Virus record (IMG/VR): IMGVR_UViG_3300024353_000013
Location: 1 to 44,377 of that record
From: a virus
Reading direction: 5' to 3' (one strand)
Length of the DNA stretch: 44,377 bases
Shown: in pieces, positions 40,345-44,377 of the stretch
How the letters are laid out: each line of letters opens with the position of its first letter
Position numbering within the stretch: the stretch's first letter is position 1
The notes under the pieces: model-generated
What the model saw: the letters and a program-made list of their open reading frames with translations, nothing else
Told to the model about the DNA's origin: nothing
Database searches by the model: none
Program-made: the position numbers and the translations under genes

Positions 40345-41100
40345 ATGGCTGCTGGAGGATATATAAAAATATGGAGAAAAATAAAAAGTCATTCGTATTG
40401 GAAGGAGCCTCGGAGGTTTTCAAAATTTGAGGCCTGGATGGATCTTGTTATGACGGCAGCCGGACTCGACTTTGAGGTCCCCTATCGAGACCAGGTTATA
40501 AAATTAAAAAGAGGACAAATGATTATAGCTGAAAGAAAGCTCGCCGAGAGGTGGCAATGGAGCCGGGACCGAGTCCACAGGTTCCTGAGTAATTGCGTCC
40601 ATAATGAAGAAATACGATACCACAGGCAAGACCACAGGTTTTCGATAATAAGTATTGCAAAATATAACACTTACAATCCGCCGGCAGCTCCTCGAGGGCC
40701 CACAGACAAGACCACAGACAAGGCCACAGGCAATACCACAGACAAGGCCAATATAAATAAAGATAAAAGAAGTATTAAAAGAAGTATTAAAAGAATTAAT
40801 AAAGAAACCAGTGAAGATCTCACAGAAGAAATTCTTCAGTTCTTTGAAGAAGAATTTAAAAGATTCTGGGATGAATACGATCCCCGGGGAAAGAAAAACG
40901 AGGTGTATGCCAAGAAGCGCTTCCTGGCCCTTTGTAAGACAGGGCAGCTTCCGGAGTTTGAAAAGGGCTATGCTGGTTATTCAGATTACCTTAAAGATCA
41001 AAGAATCAATAAGGGCTTTGATCAACGGCCGAAACATTTCTCAACTTTAGTATCAGACTATAAGGAATACATTGGGTTTGTATATAAACCACCTATGTAA
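40345..41100 (+). CDS. O-like replication initiator (winged helix) containing the origin
   Basis: This encodes 251 residues. The N-terminal winged-helix region (GYIKIWRKIKSHSYWKEPRRF to about 105) has the pattern of phage replication initiators/O proteins (RGQMIIAERKLAERWQWSRDRVHRFL). A repetitive Thr-Asp-Lys linker (about 118-135) is encoded by DNA iterons. The C-terminal part (150-251) resembles a helicase-loader-interacting DnaD/O C-domain. It should recruit the host helicase. No separate helicase gene found, so host helicase is used. Confidence 0.75.
   Translation: MAAGGYIKIWRKIKSHSYWKEPRRFSKFEAWMDLVMTAAGLDFEVPYRDQVIKLKRGQMIIAERKLAERWQWSRDRVHRFLSNCVHNEEIRYHRQDHRFSIISIAKYNTYNPPAAPRGPTDKTTDKATGNTTDKANINKDKRSIKRSIKRINKETSEDLTEEILQFFEEEFKRFWDEYDPRGKKNEVYAKKRFLALCKTGQLPEFEKGYAGYSDYLKDQRINKGFDQRPKHFSTLVSDYKEYIGFVYKPPM
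40699..40805 (+). other. Putative replication origin inside the initiator gene
   Basis: Four tandem 12-bp repeats, consensus RCCACAGRCAAK (40699-40746), with two more partial copies upstream (40619-40642). Immediately right is a 57-bp almost pure A/T stretch (40749-40805) containing GAAGTATTAAAA twice. Iterons followed by an unwinding region inside the initiator gene is the layout of lambda ori in gene O. Repeats are in frame with the coding triplets, so protein-level repeats explain part of the regularity. Confidence 0.55.
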
Positions 41101-41112
41101 ACGGAGGTAAAA

Positions 41113-41277
41113 ATGGGATGCGTTCATGCCTATGAAATACTTAAAAGAAAGGAAGCCATTAGGTTTACTTGTGATGCCTGCGTTGCCAAAAAAATTATGT
41201 GGGCAAAAATAGCGGCGATCAAAGAAGCTATAAAAATATTAAAAGATAAGAGAGATTCAATTTCAATTAAGAAATAA
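41113..41277 (+). CDS. Small hypothetical protein with cysteines
   Basis: This encodes 54 residues. ACGGAGGTAAAA is an excellent site. MGCVHAYEILKRKEAIRFTCDACVAKKIMW contains CDAC and C3, a possible zinc site, with a basic helical tail. Function unknown. Confidence 0.55.
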   Translation: MGCVHAYEILKRKEAIRFTCDACVAKKIMWAKIAAIKEAIKILKDKRDSISIKK

Positions 41278-41290
41278 AGGATAAGAAACA

Positions 41291-41410
41291 ATAGGCGGTA
41301 GCGATGAAAAAGAAGATGCCCCCACCTTGGTTCCCATCAACAAACCCCCTAATTGCTGACAATTTATACCGGGCTTCTTGCATTTTTCCCGGTGTCGCTA
41401 TCGCCTTTTA
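41291..41410 (+). other. Inverted repeat enclosing a 35-codon frame
   Basis: AGGCGGTAGCGA (41293-41304) pairs with TCGCTATCGCCT (41396-41407), one G-T mismatch, followed by TTTTAA. The enclosed frame 41304-41411 reads MKKKMPPPWFPSTNPLIADN...IAF with no proper binding site and its start inside the left arm. A regulatory RNA or a small peptide is possible; neither is certain. Confidence 0.3.
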
Positions 41411-41420
41411 AGGAGAAAAA

Positions 41421-41669
41421 ATGAAAAAAGAAGAACACGAAAGACGCATGAACTTTGCCCTGCAGCTTGCTGCTACGGCATGGTGTGGGAAGAAAACGAA
41501 AAGCAATGTTATGGACGGCGACCTTGCAGAAGAGTTTGCTAAGATCCTTGTGGTTGAAATGTATAAGCCTCGTCTTGGCTGCGCTACTACCAGGGAGATC
41601 CTCGAGGAGTTAAGGGTCCGGATAGAAGTGGATGGCAAGCTGGATTACAGGACCATAGATTCAGATTAA
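41421..41669 (+). CDS. Small hypothetical protein
   Basis: This encodes 82 residues with AAGGAGAAAAA upstream. MKKEEHERRMNFALQLAATAWCGKKTKSNVMDGDLAEEFAKILV and REILEELRVRIEVDG; helical with a charged C-terminus. The LAEEFAKIL pattern is common in phage accessory proteins. Function unknown. Confidence 0.55.
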   Translation: MKKEEHERRMNFALQLAATAWCGKKTKSNVMDGDLAEEFAKILVVEMYKPRLGCATTREILEELRVRIEVDGKLDYRTIDSD

Positions 41670-41689
41670 ATTTTAAAAGGAGATCTAAT

Positions 41690-42298
41690 ATGTATTATGT
41701 TTTATTTACTTACATCAAGAAGCACGGTAAGGGATGGCTTCCCTTCTCGATGGAGTCTAAAGTCATTGAGTTTCTACATGAGAGTTATGAGGATATCAAA
41801 GTCGTTAAGATCATCGAAGTAAAAGCAGAGCACCGCTTAGGCCTGATCGTAACTGAGGATTATGTTAAATCAACCTTGGAGCCGGAAAAAATTATCCGTG
41901 ATGATCCTCCCGTTCCATTCCCAGAAGAAGAAACCGAGAGCCTAGTCGAATTAGAAAAAAAGCCAGAAGAAATTATGAAGGAAAACAAGAAAACGCTCGA
42001 AGAACTAGAGGACGGAGAGCCCAGCGCCATGTCTAAAATAGGGGATGACATAGAAGAAGAAATGGAAGAAGAGTTGACACCCGAACAAAAAACTAAGAAA
42101 GCCATGGAGGATGCTAACGGGCTAATAGAGAGAGAGAAGAAAAGAGAGGAACAAAGGAAGAAAGGCTGGAAGCTATGCACTAAATGTAACAGTAATAGAG
42201 TAGCCCCCTGGAACGAGAGCAAGATCTGTTCGGCCTGCCAAAACGAAAGGAAGACCACCAGGCCCTACGCAAGAAAGACGGAATTTTCTGGGCTTTAA
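41690..42298 (+). CDS. Hypothetical protein with C-terminal zinc ribbon
   Basis: This encodes 202 residues. AAAGGAGA upstream. N-terminal alpha/beta part (MYYVLFTYIKKHGKGWLPF... VVKIIEVKAEHRLGLIVTED), a strongly acidic middle (80-150) and a C-terminal zinc ribbon with CTKC and CSAC (about 168-186) plus a basic tail. The stop overlaps the next start (TAATG). Confidence 0.6.
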   Translation: MYYVLFTYIKKHGKGWLPFSMESKVIEFLHESYEDIKVVKIIEVKAEHRLGLIVTEDYVKSTLEPEKIIRDDPPVPFPEEETESLVELEKKPEEIMKENKKTLEELEDGEPSAMSKIGDDIEEEMEEELTPEQKTKKAMEDANGLIEREKKREEQRKKGWKLCTKCNSNRVAPWNESKICSACQNERKTTRPYARKTEFSGL

Positions 42299-42456
42299 TG
42301 CAGGAGCGGACTAAGCGGATCAGGCTGGCAAAGAAGCGACACCGGCATGAGCTCACAAAGAAACGGATGCGCAAGGGAAGGCTGGCGGAGTCCCGGGAAG
42401 AGCTAAGGAAGCAACGCTTTTGGCGTAAAGAAGGACGACCAAAACAAGGGAAGTGA
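42298..42456 (+). CDS. Very basic small protein
   Basis: This encodes 52 residues, one third Lys/Arg (MQERTKRIRLAKKRHRHELTKKR...), likely a helical nucleic-acid binder. Starts in a TAATG overlap with the gene before. Function unknown. Confidence 0.5.
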   Translation: MQERTKRIRLAKKRHRHELTKKRMRKGRLAESREELRKQRFWRKEGRPKQGK

Positions 42457-42458
42457 AG

Positions 42459-42821
42459 ATGGTAAGAAATAGAACTGTTTATTGTAAGGTTTGTAGTAAG
42501 AAGCTGGCTTGGTGGGATATGTTTTCAAATCTTCAGTATGAGGACGAATGGGAGTGTTTGGGAGAATTCAGGCAGAAACAAGTTGATGCTTGGATAAGTA
42601 AAGACAGGAAGACGATTACATATAGCAGGAAAAAGCCTCGGGGAGCAAAACCGCTTAAATCCCAGATGATGCCCTGTTCCCTTTATCATGATACAAAATA
42701 TTGTAGTTCTTGCGTAAGGAAAATTGGGTTTAAATGCGTAAGGCCGAGATGTAAGGGACCGATCCGGATGGTGCGCAGGAAAAATGGCACTTCGACTAAA
42801 TATGCTCATGGGGGTTGGTAG
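42459..42821 (+). CDS. Multi-cysteine zinc-binding protein before a Xer cassette
   Basis: 120 residues from the ATG at 42459 (GGGAAG upstream); a GTG 6 bases earlier is possible. Zinc pairs CKVC (9-12), CSSC (80s), CVRPRC (near 93-98). The stop codon TAG abuts the dif-like site, sharing its last G. It marks the beginning of the cassette region on the right side. Confidence 0.6.
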   Translation: MVRNRTVYCKVCSKKLAWWDMFSNLQYEDEWECLGEFRQKQVDAWISKDRKTITYSRKKPRGAKPLKSQMMPCSLYHDTKYCSSCVRKIGFKCVRPRCKGPIRMVRRKNGTSTKYAHGGW

Positions 42822-42845
42822 TGTCGCATAAGGAAGATGTCAACT
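42821..42845 (+). other. dif-like Xer site, short core (25 bp)
   Basis: GTGTCGCATAA then GGAA then GATGTCAACT. The XerC arm is perfect; the core is short as in the 676-700 site. It overlaps the preceding stop by one base and is followed by CGGAGGTGAAGA and the ATG at 42860. Confidence 0.65.
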
Positions 42846-42859
42846 AACGGAGGTGAAGA

Positions 42860-43057
42860 ATGTTACAGATAGTAGCCAAAATTAGTAAATTAGGCTCTAT
42901 ATCAAAAGACAGGAAACAAACAATAGAGCTTACTAATGTTGCCGTTATGAGTGGGGATTTTTGCGAAGGAGAAGAAAGAAGAATAGTATTTCTCAACGCA
43001 AAAGAATCAGAACAATTCAATAAATTTAGTGTCGCACAAGGGAAATATATCAACTAG
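42860..43057 (+). CDS. Cassette protein whose end reads through a Xer site
   Basis: This encodes 65 residues. The site CGGAGGTG is 5 bases from the ATG. The last 11 codons (FSVAQGKYIN-stop) are encoded by the following dif-like site, and the stop is its terminal TAG. Beta-rich (KISKLGSISKDRKQTIELTNVAVMSGDF). Function unknown. The C-terminus is thus set by the site, so it would change if the neighbour cassette were swapped. Confidence 0.6.
   Translation: MLQIVAKISKLGSISKDRKQTIELTNVAVMSGDFCEGEERRIVFLNAKESEQFNKFSVAQGKYIN
43029..43055 (+). other. dif-like Xer site (27 bp), GGGAAA core
   Basis: GTGTCGCACAA / GGGAAA / TATATCAACT. The XerC arm has one change (C for T in GCATAA). It lies inside the end of the preceding gene, and is followed by AGGAGGAGG before the ATG at 43073. 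Confidence 0.6.
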
Positions 43058-43072
43058 GAGGAGGTAAAGAAT

Positions 43073-43471
43073 ATGACTAAACTACCAAAATGTACCCTAT
43101 GTGGTAAAGAAGAGGGTCTTTATGCCTTAACGGTTTCTCACGACGGAGATGACTTGTTTTTTGTGGCGTGTTGTAAGAAATGTAGGGAGGGAGACAGGGA
43201 ACAAACGATTGATTATTTTTTTCCGAAGGGAGAGAAAATAACGGACAAAAAGCGAGTACAATTATTGAGGTATATTAGGGATAAGTGTCTTAATGAGGGA
43301 AAATTTATAAACCGCAGTAAACTACTAGAAATTAGGAAGCGGATTAAGGAGCATCCGGTAGATATTATCCTTGATACAGAAAGCACACGAAGCCTAGTAA
43401 GGGAAATTAGAGATACCTCTTATGATGCTAAATATAGAGAAACAGACCGTAAAAGGAAATTGCATAGGTAA
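43073..43471 (+). CDS. Zinc-finger cassette protein
   Basis: This encodes 132 residues. GGAGGAGG upstream. CTLC (8-11) and CCKKC (34-38) form a zinc knuckle pair at the N-terminus, as in small restriction/transcription-related phage proteins; the rest is helical and basic. A following 42-residue gene starts 2 bases on. Confidence 0.6.
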   Translation: MTKLPKCTLCGKEEGLYALTVSHDGDDLFFVACCKKCREGDREQTIDYFFPKGEKITDKKRVQLLRYIRDKCLNEGKFINRSKLLEIRKRIKEHPVDIILDTESTRSLVREIRDTSYDAKYRETDRKRKLHR

Positions 43472-43473
43472 GA

Positions 43474-43602
43474 ATGAGAGTAGAATGGAGATTATGTGAT
43501 TGCTGTAAAAAACGTAAAGACCATTGTTGGTACATTAGGGGACAGTGGCTCTGTATGATTTGTAGGATTGAGAAATATAGAGATAAAAGCCGTATCGCAT
43601 AA
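43474..43602 (+). CDS. 42-residue zinc-finger cassette protein
   Basis: MRVEWRLCDCCKKRKDHCWY...LCMICRIEKYR; CDCC (8-11) and CMIC (27-30) form a compact zinc finger, with Arg/Lys elsewhere. Its final codons Arg-Ile-Ala-stop come from the XerC arm of the site at 43592. AATGAG start has no strong binding site; likely coupled to the previous gene. Confidence 0.55.
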   Translation: MRVEWRLCDCCKKRKDHCWYIRGQWLCMICRIEKYRDKSRIA

Positions 43603-43617
43603 GGCAATATGACAACC
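43592..43617 (+). other. dif-like Xer site, short core (26 bp)
   Basis: GTATCGCATAA / GGCA / ATATGACAACC. The XerC arm is identical to that of 676-700; the XerD arm has two or three changes. It provides the stop of the preceding gene and precedes AGGAGGTGATAAAGA and the ATG at 43633. Confidence 0.6.
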
Positions 43618-43632
43618 AGGAGGTGATAAAGA

Positions 43633-43845
43633 ATGGCTAAGAAAAAAGAAAAAGATGCTTATACAGCATCCGACCCATATGTTCCTCAGACTTATGGGCA
43701 TGAAGAAATGTATAAGGCGATGGTTGAGGAGCATGGGGTTGCAGGAGCAAACAAGATAATTAGCCAAATGCAAAGAGAAAAAGAGAAATTGAAGAAAGAG
43801 AATTGGCCAGAATACAAGAGTCGATATTGTGGAAGAGTGAGATAA
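43633..43845 (+). CDS. Cassette hypothetical protein
   Basis: This encodes 70 residues. AGGAGGTG 9 bases before the ATG, directly after the Xer site. MAKKKEKDAYTASDPYVPQTYGHEEMYKAMVEEHGVAGANKIISQ: disordered start, helical end. Function unknown. Confidence 0.55.
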   Translation: MAKKKEKDAYTASDPYVPQTYGHEEMYKAMVEEHGVAGANKIISQMQREKEKLKKENWPEYKSRYCGRVR

Positions 43846-43865
43846 CCTAAAAAGGAGATATAAAA

Positions 43866-44234
43866 ATGGAAAAAACATTAGTAAAAAAAGGAAAATTTAA
43901 GGTAAGGACAATCAAGGATTTATTCATTAAGCATGGAAATCACACAAGTGCAGAACTCCCCGTTAGTATTAAAATATCCTGTCATGGAAGTAGTAAAACT
44001 TTTCAAGAAATCCTTGATGGCAATTCCCTATCGTTAAGCCTTTTGTATTTGAGATTTGCGGTAAGGGAAGTAAGAACATTTGGTAGAGACTTGAATATCC
44101 AAAGAATACAGGATGCTACTCTCAACATTATGCTTCTCTCTCTTATTGTTAATGAACAGCTTGAACGACAATGTTATCTAAATGGAAAAATCGAACGGGA
44201 ACGACAGCGTTGCCTAACTGACCATGATTGTTGA
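43866..44234 (+). CDS. Cassette hypothetical protein
   Basis: This encodes 122 residues. AAAGGAGAT precedes the ATG. A first half of strands (FKVRTIKDLFIKHGNHTSAELPVSIKISCHG) and a helical second half ending CLTDHDC. The stop overlaps the first base of the 28-bp site E. Function unknown. Confidence 0.55.
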   Translation: MEKTLVKKGKFKVRTIKDLFIKHGNHTSAELPVSIKISCHGSSKTFQEILDGNSLSLSLLYLRFAVREVRTFGRDLNIQRIQDATLNIMLLSLIVNEQLERQCYLNGKIERERQRCLTDHDC

Positions 44235-44260
44235 GTCGCATAAGGGAAATTATGTCAACT
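44233..44260 (+). other. dif-like Xer site E (28 bp), best match of the cassette region
   Basis: GAGTCGCATAA / GGGAAA / TTATGTCAACT: a perfect 11-6-11 site. It overlaps the preceding stop codon and is followed by AAGGAGGC and the ATG at 44273. The bases from 44251 on repeat 691 on, so this is the natural upstream flank of the 713 gene in the circular map. Confidence 0.8.
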
Positions 44261-44377
44261 AAGGAGGCAAAAATGACACAAGAAGAAATGAAAGCCTGGA
44301 TTGATAAAGCCCCATACCAGGCCCTACTTGAAAAGTGGCGATTTGCCCCAAGCGGAAGCCCCTGGTTCCAAGGAGAA
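44251..44377 (+). repeat. Right copy of the 127-bp exact repeat
   Basis: Identical to 691-817, beginning with the XerD arm of site E. Contains the ribosome binding site and the first 35 codons (44273 onward) of the gene at 713-916, cut by the end of the window. Best read as an assembly overlap closing a circle. Confidence 0.9.

Noticed and set aside
1-44377. tRNA or rRNA genes
   Set aside because: No cloverleaf or conserved rRNA segment was noticed on either strand by eye.

Overview
This window is a nearly complete genome of a tailed double-stranded DNA phage of a bacterium, apparently assembled from a population. The evidence is a full morphogenesis set (small and large terminase, portal, scaffold, HK97-type capsid, tail and fibre proteins, an M15 lysis peptidase, holin- and spanin-like proteins) and a lambda-type recombination/replication block (RecT, PD-(D/E)XK exonuclease, SSB, O-like initiator, RusA). 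Bacterial AGGAGG ribosome binding sites and Xer/dif-like sites point to a bacterial host; the host phylum cannot be told from the sequence. No tape-measure or tail-tube gene is evident and there is a 1793-residue virion-type protein, so a podovirus-like particle is likely. A ParB-like protein, Xer sites and an ArdC/RadC module suggest a phage-plasmid or a phage that uses host Xer recombination.

Layout. 1-1425 (+): very small genes, several with zinc-binding cysteine pairs, and two dif-like sites. 1427-3590 (+): ParB-like protein and RusA. 3577-28086 (-): one long late operon, running from terminases (right) through portal, scaffold, capsid, tail and fibres to lysis genes (left). 28222-30773 (+): early operon of tiny overlapping genes. 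30774-34718: a module between two full dif-like sites, carrying RadC, ArdC, structured RNA candidates and three small regulators or membrane proteins. 34719-37018 (+): small genes, then a Tas-like protein and a 20-unit, 36-bp-period array of paired short repeats. 37133-41100 (+): RecT, exonuclease, SSB and an initiator containing an iteron-type origin. 41113-44260 (+): small zinc-finger genes again punctuated by dif-like sites.

Main discovery 1: positions 35526-37018 have every visible hallmark of a TIGR-Tas locus, a recently described RNA-guided family. A 257-residue protein resembling the RNA-binding/helix-hairpin-helix C-terminal half of IS110 transposases, with no recognisable nuclease domain, is followed directly by a tandem array. 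Two conserved motifs (AGCGAGCYA and RAGWAAYCCA) alternate with two different 8-10 nt variable spacers per 36-bp unit. This predicts 36-nt dual-spacer guide RNAs and a nuclease-free, binding-only effector. A terminator-like hairpin that can also pair with the Shine-Dalgarno sequence precedes the gene.

Main discovery 2: at least eight dif-like XerC/XerD sites lie in the genome. In the 41-44 kb and 0-1 kb regions they separate one- or two-gene cassettes, each site being followed at once by a ribosome binding site and a start codon, and some preceding genes taking their stop codon from the site. The last 127 bases of the window repeat positions 691-817 exactly, and the two upstream flanks diverge inside a dif-like site. 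This fits a circular genome of about 43,560 bp (691-44250) plus an alternative cassette arrangement (1-690), as expected from Xer recombination in the phage population.
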